Source: JAJRTA01 sp965603125 (GTDB lineage: Bacteria > Zixibacteria > MSB-5A5 > GN15 > FEB-12). From it: a DNA stretch of 64,000 nucleotides. Of the stretch, positions 51,631 through 60,466 are shown one piece after another. The notes below the pieces were generated by a model. That model had not been told where the DNA came from, searched no databases, and was given only the letters and a program-made list of their open reading frames with translations. Where the stretch lies: contig CBFDBU010000011.1 in NCBI GenBank assembly GCA_965603125.1, forward strand, positions 1 through 64,000, given 5' to 3'. The position numbers were made by a program, and so were the translations under genes. Numbering within the stretch: the first letter of the stretch is position 1; the number at the start of each line of letters is the position of its first letter.

Positions 51631-52105
51631 CTTTAGCCGCCGTATCGTATTCGTCCCCGCTGTCTTCAAGCACGATGCGCCGGTTGAAGTAGACGTTTTC
51701 GTTTTCGCCCCGGGTGCGCTTGGTCACCTCGATCTTGACGTTGAGCAACTTGTCCAGGTTGTCGGGAAGCTCGGAGAGCTTTTCGAGATCGAGCCCGCAG
51801 GTGTGCAGGTCCGTCTTGAGCCACTTGATGTTCTCGCGGGTGGCCATCACGTTGTTGCGCCACAGGAGCCTTCCCCGGAACCGTGGCGCAAGAATGCGCA
51901 GTGTCCACTTGAGCATTGGATTGCCCGAGGTCTGCGCCCGGGTCAGTTCCACTCGCTCGACGTTCACCTGGTACTTGCCGTCGGGAATCGGTTCGAACTC
52001 CCGATCTTCGACTTCAGCTTACGCGAAATCGTCGTCGAACTGCGCAAGGTCGATCTCGTTAGTACCGCGAGGTTTACCGAGATACTCATCGCTTTCATAC
52101 GGCAA
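51611..52105 (-). pseudogene. DUF669-type phage protein with an in-frame stop
   Basis: A TTG at 52105, six bases after GGAGGAG, begins PYESDEYLGKPRGTNEIDLA. The frame is cut by a TAA at 52019-52021 and then continues AEVEDREFEPIPDGKYQVNV and LRILAPRFRGRLLWRNNVMA to a stop at 51611. DUF669 proteins are predicted ssDNA-binding or recombination accessories beside ERCC4 or RecT genes. A GTG at 51967 could restart a shorter product of 118 residues. The single nonsense codon may be a real mutation or a sequence error. Confidence 0.65.
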
Positions 52106-52133
52106 GCTCTACTCCTCCATCTAAGGAGTTTAC

Positions 52134-52460
52134 TTACTCGCAGGCACGGGCTTCTTCTTCTGTCCATCCCCCGGCACCGACCGCACGACCCTCTCCGATC
52201 CGTTCGACCTTGAATGCCTCTTCACCGAACTCACGGGAGAGGAACCCGGTGAAAATCCTGGCGATAGCGCGTCCGACATCGGTCGCCGCGTCCACCACGC
52301 AGGAGCGCTTTTTCGAGTCCAGGCAGAAGGACGCATCAAGGCGCATCAGGGAGCGACCGTGCAGGCTTTCGGCGGCAAGTACCGCCAGTAGCAGGGATTC
52401 CTCGACGTCCTGGATCGGGACCTTGGAATCGAAGTTGTATCGGTAGAGTTCTCGCTTCAT
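52134..52460 (-). CDS. Conserved element protein, 108 residues, unknown function (B copy)
   Basis: Homologue of 2153-2467 in element A, nearly identical over the first 85 residues (LLAVLAAESLHGR, DVGRAIARIFTGFLSREFGE). The C-terminus (GGWTEEEARACE) differs because the following gene differs. It lies just upstream of the DUF669-type gene. Confidence 0.65.
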   Translation of the reverse strand: MKRELYRYNFDSKVPIQDVEESLLLAVLAAESLHGRSLMRLDASFCLDSKKRSCVVDAATDVGRAIARIFTGFLSREFGEEAFKVERIGEGRAVGAGGWTEEEARACE

Positions 52461-52561
52461 GATCTATGCCTCCATTCCGTTTAGTGCGGTCCGTTGGAGG
52501 GCGCGCCCGGGCCGGATGTCGTTGGGGCTTCTCAAACGCCTCGCTGGCATCCGACCCGGTC

Positions 52562-52575
52562 AATACCTACCGGAA
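52562..52575 (-). promoter_or_regulatory. Shared element motif, copy b
   Basis: Minus strand TTCCGGTAGGTATT, at the same place as copy a, about 100 bp before the 108-residue gene. Confidence 0.5.
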
Positions 52576-52597
52576 GCGACCCTGGACCGTCGGACGG

Positions 52598-53185
52598 TCA
52601 GAGGTAGTCCCTCAGTCCGGCGTCCTCAAAGATCGCGCGCAGCTTCTTGATGGATTCGTAGATCGTGCCCCGCGGAGTTCCGGTGTCGCGGGAAATCTCC
52701 GTGACGGTGTCGGTATCGAGACGCTTGCACAGCTCACGCAGCTCGGGCGGCAGTTTCTCAATTGTTTTCTGCACGTCAAGGGAAAGATCTCGCAACTCCC
52801 ACGCGGGTCGTGCGAGCTTACCGGTGCGGCGCAGGTAATCTTCCTGGTCGATGGTCTCCATGCGTTCCACAGAGCCGCCTTCTTCGTCATCGAACCGGTC
52901 GTTCAGGGAGCACCGGCAGCGGCGATAGTCCCGCATGCCGGCTTTCTGTGATTCGATAATGGTGGCGATCTTGTGTTCTACCACACGGGCGATGAAGGTA
53001 TTGCGCTGTGCACGCTTGGGATTGAATTTGGGCAGTCGGCGAAGCAGGTCCAGCAGCATTTCCTGCTCCAGGTCCTCGCGGTCGGACTCTGTGAATCCAA
53101 CCCGTCCAACTAATTGCCTCGCCTTGTACTTGATGAGTCGAACGGCATACTCGTCGACTGCTTCGGGGTGATTGTCGAAACCCAT
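52598..53185 (-). CDS. Element-encoded sigma-70 family sigma factor (B copy)
   Basis: The protein has 195 residues and about 90% identity to 2600-3184. Region 2 is DREDLEQEMLLDLLRRLP with NTFIARVVEHKIATIIESQK. Region 4 holds VTEISRDTGTPRGTIYESIK. Changes relative to the A copy are few in region 4, so both probably read the same promoters. Confidence 0.75.
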   Translation of the reverse strand: MGFDNHPEAVDEYAVRLIKYKARQLVGRVGFTESDREDLEQEMLLDLLRRLPKFNPKRAQRNTFIARVVEHKIATIIESQKAGMRDYRRCRCSLNDRFDDEEGGSVERMETIDQEDYLRRTGKLARPAWELRDLSLDVQKTIEKLPPELRELCKRLDTDTVTEISRDTGTPRGTIYESIKKLRAIFEDAGLRDYL

Positions 53186-53211
53186 CTGGACCTCCTCGTG
53201 GCCGAGGGGGC

Positions 53212-53282
53212 GTGGGTGCCGACGGAAGATGTGGCTACTATGAGAAGAGGCGTTGCAGGCTCACCGCATCTGCGGCACCCAC
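53212..53282. promoter_or_regulatory. Inverted repeat upstream of the sigma gene (B copy)
   Basis: GTGGGTGCCG (53212-53221) and CGGCACCCAC (53273-53282); spacing is the same as in element A, while the loop has changed. Confidence 0.4.
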
Positions 53283-53359
53283 AACGCCTCCACTTCGTGG
53301 CCGGTTAGTTGTCAGGTAGCGAAAAGCTTTGTTTACGATTGGGGAGCCGATCCCCGCTC

Positions 53360-53698
53360 TCAGGCAGTGTTCTCCTCAACGATCATCTTGAAAGGAAGGC
53401 CGCGCTTGACTTCAAGAGAGTGGATTACTCCGTTACCCAATGCTCCAACTTGCGTGAAGAAGTCGCGTACTTGAGCCTTGAGCAGAAAGTCCTGTTTGGT
53501 GGCCTCTGGTCGCGGACCGTTTTCCGCGCAGAACTTAATCTCCCGGACCACCCGCGGCCGCGGATCAAGAACCAACTCGCCGTTCCGGATGACGATCCCT
53601 TCGATGCGACCGAAATTGATGTGTTGCATCATCTCTATGAACTCCATCTTCGGTTGCGAGAGGGAAGACTTCGTAGCGTTACGTCTGGTCTCCTGCAT
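53360..53698 (-). CDS. Conserved element protein, 112 residues (B copy)
   Basis: Same length as 3360-3698 and about 90% identical, with conserved FCAENGPRPEATKQDF and HSLEVKRGLPFKM. The function is unknown. Confidence 0.6.
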   Translation of the reverse strand: MQETRRNATKSSLSQPKMEFIEMMQHINFGRIEGIVIRNGELVLDPRPRVVREIKFCAENGPRPEATKQDFLLKAQVRDFFTQVGALGNGVIHSLEVKRGLPFKMIVEENTA

Positions 53699-53849
53699 GT
53701 CACTCCTTCGATATGAGGGTGGTCACAAGAGCGACGCACTGTGCGCCAGCTCGCTGCCCTTCGGAGCAATTGCAGGAAATGATTGCAGGGGGTGTGGAGG
53801 TGTCCGTAACCTCGTCAGCGAAAAGAACTACGGCGTGTGAATGTGGGAA

Positions 53850-53880
53850 TTGCAGTTGCAGGAAACCATGCAAACTGCAA
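53850..53880. promoter_or_regulatory. Conserved hairpin after the HTH gene (B copy)
   Basis: TTGCAGTTGCA and TGCAAACTGCAA around a changed loop, matching element A 3851-3881. Confidence 0.4.
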
Positions 53881-53889
53881 TGTGGAAGG

Positions 53890-54873
53890 TTATCCCTTGA
53901 AGCTCATGACTTGTTCAAGATCGTTGGCTGCTTCCCAGAGAATGCGGATCTCCGTGTCGGAAGGATCGTTAATCGCTCTGGATATGGAAGACACGCTGAC
54001 ACCCAATTGAGCTGCAAGTTGCTTCTGGGTTGGTCGAGGCAGCAGGGCGGGACCAGTCCCGTGATCGCGCGAACTGTAAGCATAATCGCGCGCTGCCCGG
54101 AGGTGCTCTCTTAGTGCCTTCTTAATAGCGTCAATGATAGCGGTGCGTGGGGCACGCTTCATGCGTTTCCTCCTGGCCGGTTTGCAAGTAGGTCGATCTC
54201 CATGTGCCTCCGCCTTACCGAGTGCTGTCTTGTGTCTCTTGCGGAGTTCATCCAGGCGCTTCACGACCTTCTGACCGGGAATGAGCTTCTTCCTGATCTC
54301 GTCATACTCATTGGGTGGTATGGCAGGCAAGTCTGATACATCGAGAGTGAGAAGAGCTGACTCACGAAGCCTCTCTTCGGTCTCATCCCCAAAAAGAGTA
54401 ATATCGGGCCTGATGATAACACACGGTACGGACAAAACCTGATCACTGTCGATATCCTTACGATTAGGGTAGGAAATCACATGCCTCTCTACAATTGTTG
54501 CAGGCAGTACTGGTGAATACTCGGCAACACGAGGGTAAGACGAGAGAGCCTCCACGATGGCGCACGCTGGACAGGCGCCGATCAGGGTGTTCAACTCAGG
54601 TAGATGCGCCAGTGCCTCGTGTAGATCTCTTTGTACGTCGTTCCATCGCTTCTCCCTCTTTCGCTTAGAGGCAGTCCTTTGTTGAAACAGGGATAACTTG
54701 ACGCAATCGCGGAACTCGCTGCACGAGAACCCTATGCAGTGATACTCGCAGAAGACCGCTGCTAGATCCTTCAGGCGCTTCCAAGCCCATTTCGCTGCCG
54801 CGCGATGGTCCGAACACTCTCTGACACCAGACTCGAAATGGGTTATGGTGAGACCATCGTTTGTCTTGATCAT
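53890..54873 (-). CDS. Conserved element HTH protein, 327 residues (B copy)
   Basis: Same length as the A copy; the C-terminal helix-turn-helix PTQKQLAAQLGVSVSSISRA and the CPACAIVEALSS Cys region are conserved. The N-terminal 15 residues differ, where the recombined immunity module begins. Likely an early-region DNA-binding protein. Confidence 0.6.
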   Translation of the reverse strand: MIKTNDGLTITHFESGVRECSDHRAAAKWAWKRLKDLAAVFCEYHCIGFSCSEFRDCVKLSLFQQRTASKRKREKRWNDVQRDLHEALAHLPELNTLIGACPACAIVEALSSYPRVAEYSPVLPATIVERHVISYPNRKDIDSDQVLSVPCVIIRPDITLFGDETEERLRESALLTLDVSDLPAIPPNEYDEIRKKLIPGQKVVKRLDELRKRHKTALGKAEAHGDRPTCKPARRKRMKRAPRTAIIDAIKKALREHLRAARDYAYSSRDHGTGPALLPRPTQKQLAAQLGVSVSSISRAINDPSDTEIRILWEAANDLEQVMSFKG

Positions 54874-54889
54874 CTTCGTCCTGCCTCAA

Positions 54890-55144
54890 TCACATTTGTC
54901 GCCTCACTGCGACGATCTTCCTAGGGACTCGATGTCCGTCGTCGGGTCCATGCGGGATCGGTCCGTGATCTGGAATCCCCGGCCTTGGTGCGATTATCTC
55001 GTCACGGATGTAGAGCCGCTTCACTGCTGCCTCATCGCCGAGCGATGCCACTACAACGCCTTTGCTTTCGGCCACTGGCAACCGGCGGACTACTACTCTG
55101 TCGCAAAACCAGCTCGGGATTGAACTGTTGAGCCATCGTTTCAT
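54890..55144 (-). pseudogene. lexA-like C-terminal remnant
   Basis: The frame matches the end of the element A LexA protein (PVAESKGVVVASLGDEAAVK, then RLYIRDE and GPDDGHRVPRKI). The helix-turn-helix, cleavage site and catalytic Ser region are absent. It marks the place where a LexA-type immunity gene was replaced. Confidence 0.7.
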
Positions 55145-55210
55145 TCTCCTCTGCTAGCTGTAATCAATGGCCTAAACACTAAACGTCTAGGCCAAAAAAG
55201 AGAAACCAAC

Positions 55211-55507
55211 TTATGACCGCCGCCGCTTGGTCTTTGCCAGATTCGTTACGGTGACGTTCATGTTCTTCCGCCGGGCGCGTTCCACTGCCAGATCCATATC
55301 CGGTTGCGGGACTCGCAATATCTTCTGTTTGTTAGTCTGCGTCGCCAATCGAGACAGTGCCTTATCAATCTTTGTCGGAGTACCTCCGCGTTCGACTTCG
55401 ATGGCGGTGTTCCCACGAATCGCATCAAGTCTGCGCCCACCGGAGATCGGCACTTCCTTTCGCGCGGCCTTTCCTTTGCCCTGTTTGTGTGATCTGCTTT
55501 CTGACAT
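55211..55507 (-). CDS. Small basic protein, 98 residues, unknown
   Basis: The ATG follows GGAGGACATTGTC. The protein is strongly basic at both ends (SHKQGKGKAARKE, TNLAKTKRRRS). The middle (KIDKALSRLATQTNKQKILR) is helical. It follows the ImmA gene in the replacement module and may be part of a three-gene immunity or toxin-antitoxin unit. Confidence 0.45.
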   Translation of the reverse strand: MSESRSHKQGKGKAARKEVPISGGRRLDAIRGNTAIEVERGGTPTKIDKALSRLATQTNKQKILRVPQPDMDLAVERARRKNMNVTVTNLAKTKRRRS

Positions 55508-55534
55508 GACAATGTCCTCCTATAACCGTTGAGG

Positions 55535-56236
55535 TTAAGTGGTAAAGAGACTAGGCCCCGGCTGCTCGGTTTTAATCAGCTCGAGCCCGATCAAACGTAT
55601 TTGCATAGCCTGCCCGGAAAGGTTGAATTCGCGGGCGAGCTCACGCGCGATTTCTACTGTCGGGCGTTCATCCTCCGCCAATCCCCACTTCGCCGAAAGG
55701 TCAGCCATCTCTTCCTCTGCGACATAAGGAGTCCTGCTGCCAAACTGTGACTCCCATGCCTGGAACACCATGTCCTTTGGCATTAACAGGAAACCGGCGA
55801 ACGTGTCTGCCTGCCACTCAATCGGTTCCTTGCGAGAGCAGGTCCGACACACAACTGACGGTTCTTCTCGTTTGCCAAATAACGAAGTCTGGTCTTGGTT
55901 TTCCATGAAAAGGTGCCGGTGCAACTCCCAATGTCCAACTTCATGTGCGACCGTAAAGCGGTAGCGTCCCTCTTTTGTCGGATTGTCAGTGGGATCGAGT
56001 GACTGGTCAATTAGCACACGTCGGTCCTGGACCCACGTAGCGCCAAGCACATCCGAGAGGCCGAGCTGCTTGGCCAGATCGTCAAAACCCAGGCTAAGTT
56101 CCAGGTGTGCTTCAAGGATTTCCTCGACCGGGATGGGCGGCCTCTCAACGACACCGTATTCCTGGCCATACTCGCCAAGCAGGCGCAGGCTTGCACCTTC
56201 GATTTTGTCTATGGGCAAAAACCTGACCCTAGTCAT
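55535..56236 (-). CDS. immA-like: ImmA/IrrE-family metallopeptidase
   Basis: The protein has 233 residues. The zinc motif is HEVGH (98-102, RYRFTVAHEVGHWELH), with the further ligand in EWQADTFAGFLLMP. A pair of CxxC-like Cys (VVCRTCSRK) may form an extra site. In ICEBs1 and related elements ImmA cleaves the repressor ImmR after a signal. The XRE repressor gene is 14 bp upstream, so this is the anti-repressor of element B. Confidence 0.8.
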   Translation of the reverse strand: MTRVRFLPIDKIEGASLRLLGEYGQEYGVVERPPIPVEEILEAHLELSLGFDDLAKQLGLSDVLGATWVQDRRVLIDQSLDPTDNPTKEGRYRFTVAHEVGHWELHRHLFMENQDQTSLFGKREEPSVVCRTCSRKEPIEWQADTFAGFLLMPKDMVFQAWESQFGSRTPYVAEEEMADLSAKWGLAEDERPTVEIARELAREFNLSGQAMQIRLIGLELIKTEQPGPSLFTT

Positions 56237-56250
56237 TACCGCCTCACGTA

Positions 56251-56616
56251 CTACTTCTTTTTCTTCTTCTGTGCCTGCTTCGCAAGCTCGCGAAGCTGTT
56301 TGTCGGACATTACCTGCGTACTTCTGAGCAAATCCGGTAGCACGGAGGGTCTCCTGCGGATAATCTCGCTCAGCTCAGGATCAACCCGCCCCGCAAGTGC
56401 GAGTAATTCGTCCGCGTCCACACCGAGGAGTTCAGCCATTTTCTTGATCTTCTCCGGCCTCGGCGGGTCGAACTCACCGCGCTCAACCTTGCTCAGAAAC
56501 GTCGGACTGATGCCAACGGCATCGGCGAACTTCCTCAATGTGAAAGTCGAGTCTGTTTTGAGCTTCGCTTCTCGAAGTTCTCGGAGATGATCGCCAAATT
56601 TCTTGTTTCCTGCCAT
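56251..56616 (-). CDS. immR-like: XRE-family repressor (ImmR-like)
   Basis: The ATG at 56616 gives 121 residues. The XRE helix-turn-helix is FTLRKFADAVGISPTFLSKV with ERGEFDPPRPEKI. The C-terminus is Lys-rich. Paired with the ImmA-like peptidase it should hold element B silent until cleaved or inactivated. Confidence 0.75.
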   Translation of the reverse strand: MAGNKKFGDHLRELREAKLKTDSTFTLRKFADAVGISPTFLSKVERGEFDPPRPEKIKKMAELLGVDADELLALAGRVDPELSEIIRRRPSVLPDLLRSTQVMSDKQLRELAKQAQKKKKK

Positions 56617-56635
56617 GACCGCACTCTCCGTTTGA

Positions 56636-57004
56636 TTAGCTTCCAATGCCAAGCAAGGGCAATCCCATGGGCGTTGCCGCGTCAAGGATCAAGTGGCTGA
56701 CATAGGCCGCCGATGCCACTACCGTCGCCATCTTCTGCTTAGGAGTCATCTGCGTCGACTCCAGGGCTCTGTTGTTTGCGTACGCAATCCCCATCAGCAG
56801 AGCGACGCTATGAAAAGGACCTCGGTGATTAGGGGACAAAGCTGGTTCAAGGACGTCGGCGCTGATCCCGATAGCAGCTCCAAATCCCAATGCGGCGGTT
56901 GCTCCTCCCAGAGTCCATTCCTCATTCTGGAACCGCTTTACCAAGCCGTACACGGCCAGCCCGGCAAGTGCTCCAGCTGCGGCGTGTGTACTACTATTCG
57001 CCAA
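56636..57004 (-). CDS. YdjM/DUF457-like membrane protein
   Basis: A TTG start at 57004 follows GGAGAAACAGTA. About 122 residues with three to four hydrophobic helices. HAAAGALAGLAVYG, SADVLEPALSPNHRGPFHSV and VSHLILDAATPMGLPLLG match the His/Asp pattern of the predicted metal-dependent membrane hydrolases related to YdjM. It is first in the operon with the repressor. A role in lysogeny or envelope exclusion is possible but unproven. Confidence 0.65.
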   Translation of the reverse strand: MANSSTHAAAGALAGLAVYGLVKRFQNEEWTLGGATAALGFGAAIGISADVLEPALSPNHRGPFHSVALLMGIAYANNRALESTQMTPKQKMATVVASAAYVSHLILDAATPMGLPLLGIGS

Positions 57005-57057
57005 TACTGTTTCTCCTTCACATCGATACGCCAACTGGCGCCATGTATTTTGTGGAC

Positions 57058-57086
57058 TTTATACTAAACACCAGAAGTCTTGTCAA
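57058..57086 (-). promoter_or_regulatory. Sigma-70 promoter of the element B immunity operon
   Basis: Minus strand TTGACA (57086-57081), 17-bp spacer, TATAAA (57063-57058), about 55 bp before the TTG at 57004. Near consensus, unlike the shared element motif. Confidence 0.6.
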
Positions 57087-57216
57087 CACGTTTTTCCGAC
57101 AAAACACATTGGGAGATAGGTGATCGCGTAATCCATTGTGAATTGAGGGGTTACGGGTAGCCGTTCGACGAAATGACGGGTGTGCCGGGAAGCGGAGAGG
57201 CGTACAGTTAGACGAG

Positions 57217-57675
57217 CTATTGCTGAGACCGGGAGCGATCGAAGACCAGCTTTTCCCACTTCTTGCGCTGGCGGTGCCAGTGAGGGACGGCGGCGATGGG
57301 ACGGACGTCTCTCTCCTTAATCGGATCACGGCCCGTGGTCGTCCGAGGGAGAAACAGGATTTCCTCTTGGATGTCCGGTGCGAGGTTCAAGAGACTCATG
57401 ATTTGCGTGATGCGGGCACGTGTCACGTAACCCAGGCGGGCGAGATCGGCATAGTCACTCACCTCGTTGTTGCGGATCAGGCCGGCGAACCGAATCGCCA
57501 GTGCCATCAGTCTTGAGAGGCGAGGCACATTGCCGGCCTCGACCTTCCGCCTTTCAGAATCCGGCTCTAAGGCCCGTTTCACCCTGGACTGGTTCCCGCT
57601 CTTAGGTCGGAAGGTCCAGGTCACGTCCAGACCATTGGAACCGGGATCGCTTTCTGTCAAGTCGTTATGTTTCAT
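57217..57675 (-). CDS. HTH protein downstream of the serine recombinase (B copy)
   Basis: The protein has 152 residues and about 85% identity to the A copy; the helix-turn-helix DYADLARLGYVTRARITQIM is unchanged. It overlaps the recombinase gene by four bases. Candidate directionality factor or regulator. Confidence 0.6.
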   Translation of the reverse strand: MKHNDLTESDPGSNGLDVTWTFRPKSGNQSRVKRALEPDSERRKVEAGNVPRLSRLMALAIRFAGLIRNNEVSDYADLARLGYVTRARITQIMSLLNLAPDIQEEILFLPRTTTGRDPIKERDVRPIAAVPHWHRQRKKWEKLVFDRSRSQQ

Positions 57676-59279
57676 CGTAGTTCCTCCCCGTTGGACTGGC
57701 CTTTCTTTTCGCAGAGTGCCTTGATACCTAGCGACCGGAAAGTCACCTTGACGCTGCCGTCTCTGCCGTCATATCCGATCCGTTCGATAAGTAGTTTGAT
57801 GATCCGTGATTGCTCCCGAGAGTTTAGGGACTCCCAAACCGGCTTGAAGGCCGACAAAGACTGGGCTATGTCCTCTTCGTCTACTGCCTCTCTCTGCAGT
57901 GTGATGATCTCCTCTTCGATCTCTGTCATCCGCTGTTCGGCGCTACGAATCTGGTCCTGGAGATCGGCCAGTTGGTCAATCGCGGGGCTATCGACTGAAA
58001 TCCCCGCCGGTTCCCCGATAAGCTTCCGCAGTCTTAGATGTAGACGCCGAATTTGCGTCTTCTGGATACGTCGTTCTCGGTTCAGGTCCGCCAGGCGGCT
58101 TTCCGTCTTTGCTCGAACCCGCTTCACCGTCTCTGCAATGATCTCCTGGTTGGAGCCAATCCCCTGAATATGTTCCACGAGGAACGACTCAATATCCTGG
58201 GCGTTGATCGATTTCGATGGGCACGCCGACCACCCTCGTTGTTGAGCATTCAGGCAAACATAGTAGCGGTAGCGCCTGTTCTTTTTGGCGGTGTAAGTGT
58301 GCATCATGGCGGTACCGCAGGGGGTGCAATAGAGTAGTCCTCTGAGAATCGCTCCGTGCTTGCTGGGCATATTCGTCCCGCCGTTGCGAGCATTCTTCCG
58401 CAACAGGTCCCGGACTTGCTGCCACCGGACCTCACTGATAATCTGTTCATGCTCTCCGGGATAAACCGAATCCTTGTATCGCACCTTTCCAGTATAGACG
58501 ACATTTGTGAGCAGACGGAAGAGGCTGTTCTTGGTAAACGGCTTGCCCCCGCGTTCATGTCCTTTCTTCGTGACCCAGTGTTTGGTACGCCAGTCACGTC
58601 GATTGAGTTCCTGCACGACTGCGAGTAGTCTCTCATGCTCAAGATACAAGTCGAAAATCGCACGAACCCGTTCCGCTTCCTCGAGGTTGACAACAAGTCG
58701 ACCAGCTTGTGAGTCAACATCATAGCCCAACACCGGCATTCCCCCGGTCCATTTGCCCTTCTTCCGCGATGCCGATATCTTGTCGCGCGTACGCTCGGAG
58801 ATGATCTCCCGCTCGAACTGCGCGAAGGACAGCAGGATGTTGAGGGTTAGGCGTCCCATAGAACTGGTAGTGTTGAACTGCTGGGTGACCGAGACGAAAC
58901 TCACATCGTGCTTGTCGAAAAGCTCCATGATACGAGAGAAGTCGAGAAGCGAGCGACTCAGACGATCAACCTTGTAGACCACCACACAATCGATCTCTCC
59001 TCCCTCAATGTCGGAGATGAGTCGATTGAGCGCCGGGCGTTCCATATTGCCGCCGGTGAAGCCGCCGTCATTGTAAGCATCGGGTTGACAAACCCAACCT
59101 TCATGCTGTTGGCTCTTGATGAACGATTCGGCCGACTCCCGCTGGGCGTCCAAGCTGTTGAACTCCTGGTCGAGCCCTTCATCTGTGGATTTACGAGTAT
59201 ATATCGCGCAGCGCACGGTTCCGTTGTCGCTCCGGCACAAGTTTTCTGATAGGGTATAGGCCTTGCTTCCTGAATTCAT
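57672..59279 (-). CDS. Large serine recombinase (B copy)
   Basis: The protein has 535 residues with nucleophile Ser31 in YTRKST, VVYKVDRLSRSLLD, the zinc-ribbon Cys (CTPCGTAM) and the coiled coil (QKTQIRRLHLRLRKL). About 85% identity to the A enzyme, no gaps. The recombinase and zinc domains differ only slightly, so site choice may overlap. It lies 1.2 kb from the element B right end. Confidence 0.93.
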   Translation of the reverse strand: MNSGSKAYTLSENLCRSDNGTVRCAIYTRKSTDEGLDQEFNSLDAQRESAESFIKSQQHEGWVCQPDAYNDGGFTGGNMERPALNRLISDIEGGEIDCVVVYKVDRLSRSLLDFSRIMELFDKHDVSFVSVTQQFNTTSSMGRLTLNILLSFAQFEREIISERTRDKISASRKKGKWTGGMPVLGYDVDSQAGRLVVNLEEAERVRAIFDLYLEHERLLAVVQELNRRDWRTKHWVTKKGHERGGKPFTKNSLFRLLTNVVYTGKVRYKDSVYPGEHEQIISEVRWQQVRDLLRKNARNGGTNMPSKHGAILRGLLYCTPCGTAMMHTYTAKKNRRYRYYVCLNAQQRGWSACPSKSINAQDIESFLVEHIQGIGSNQEIIAETVKRVRAKTESRLADLNRERRIQKTQIRRLHLRLRKLIGEPAGISVDSPAIDQLADLQDQIRSAEQRMTEIEEEIITLQREAVDEEDIAQSLSAFKPVWESLNSREQSRIIKLLIERIGYDGRDGSVKVTFRSLGIKALCEKKGQSNGEELR

Positions 59280-59821
59280 TCTCGTTGATCCGCCCTCTTG
59301 GTTTCGCGGTTCGTGTTGTCAGATGCTTTCTGTCTGGTGAGCCCGAAGAAAACGAAACCATTCCACTTGTTTCCCGTTACCTCGCGTGCAATAGCACTGA
59401 GTGACCTGAAACGGCGATCTTCGTACTCGAAGCCTTCGTCAAGGACCTTGACCACGACCGTCTTATCCTTGAACTCCCGCACGAGAAGCGTGCCCGGTAA
59501 AGGCAGACGGGAATCGCGGGAGGGGTCGAGCCGTCCGCCTATCGTCCTGCTGCGCATCTCGGCAGATCCGTACTTGTATGGATCGCGCGGAGTGCGGATT
59601 CTCAGGTCAGCGTCATTGGCTAATTCTTCGGCCCGGCAGCGCGCCCGTTCGGAAAGGTCGCCTTCCGACAAGGATTGCAGTCGCCAGGCGATACGTTTCC
59701 GCAGGAATTCCTTGTGGTAGGAACGTGTTTCCTCGCCGAACACATCGAGGTACTTTTCCTTGAGTTCGCCAACGGTCATCCTGCCTAATGCCTGGATCTC
59801 CTTGTAAGTCTCAGCGTTCAT
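59276..59821 (-). CDS. DUF2924-like protein (B copy)
   Basis: The ATG at 59821 follows GGAGG. About 181 residues; LGRMTVGELKEKYLDVFGEE and GTLLVREFKDKTVVVKVLDE match the A copy. Coupled to the recombinase by ATGA. Confidence 0.75.
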   Translation of the reverse strand: MNAETYKEIQALGRMTVGELKEKYLDVFGEETRSYHKEFLRKRIAWRLQSLSEGDLSERARCRAEELANDADLRIRTPRDPYKYGSAEMRSRTIGGRLDPSRDSRLPLPGTLLVREFKDKTVVVKVLDEGFEYEDRRFRSLSAIAREVTGNKWNGFVFFGLTRQKASDNTNRETKRADQRE

Positions 59822-59846
59822 ATTCAAACCTCCATTCTTCGAAGCG

Positions 59847-60074
59847 TTAAGTTGCTTCTGAATGATGGCTTCGGCGGCCCGAACTATCAAGGCAATTCTC
59901 CGTAACCGGCTCAGATTCTTCGACTTGCGCCACATCGGCAACGCTCACTGAATGCTCAGATGATACCGACTGACGTTTCGACTTGAGATGTCTGAAACTA
60001 CTTCTGGCTAGGATCGAAGCGATCTCTGTTACGACCTCCTCGGGTTCCGTTGGTAGGTTATCATCATTGTCCAT
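59847..60074 (-). CDS. Small conserved element protein, 75 residues (B copy)
   Basis: It starts MDNDDNLPTEPEEVVTEIAS like the A copy and has a short C-terminal extension (GRRSHHSEAT). First gene of the recombinase operon; function unknown. Confidence 0.5.
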   Translation of the reverse strand: MDNDDNLPTEPEEVVTEIASILARSSFRHLKSKRQSVSSEHSVSVADVAQVEESEPVTENCLDSSGRRSHHSEAT

Positions 60075-60163
60075 ATGCTACTCCGTCGCAGCGGATGCAC
60101 GATCATCCCGCTGTCTGGTTGATCAAGTGTTGCCGGGGTTTTTGTCGGTCCCGGCATGCGATA

Positions 60164-60177
60164 GATACATACCGGAA
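60164..60177 (-). promoter_or_regulatory. Shared element motif, copy d (recombinase operon of B)
   Basis: Minus strand TTCCGGTATGTATC followed by TATCGCATGCC, about 90 bp before the ATG at 60074. Confidence 0.55.
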
Positions 60178-60398
60178 GTATTCGAGAATCGTCGAGGCGG
60201 GTTCAGCTGAGGCCACTGGCCTGTTAACCAGCGGGAATCTGGAAATGGAGAAACGGAGAATTAGGAGGAGATCTTCGCGGGCATCGAACGCAAAGGGACC
60301 AGTTCGATTCTCGCCCCGGAAGGAACGTCTCGGAACGGAGAATCATAGATGATGTTCTTAAGAGGGTAACCCCGCGTCACTCAAACAGAAACAACAGA

Positions 60399-60425
60399 AC
60401 CCCGACCGGTTGCTCCGTCGGGGTT
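60399..60425. terminator. Bidirectional terminator near element B right end
   Basis: AACCCCGAC (60399-60407) pairs with GTCGGGGTT (60417-60425), as in element A. Confidence 0.6.
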
Positions 60426-60466
60426 TTGCGTTAAACAAAAACCGCCATGGTTGGCGGCTGTAAATT

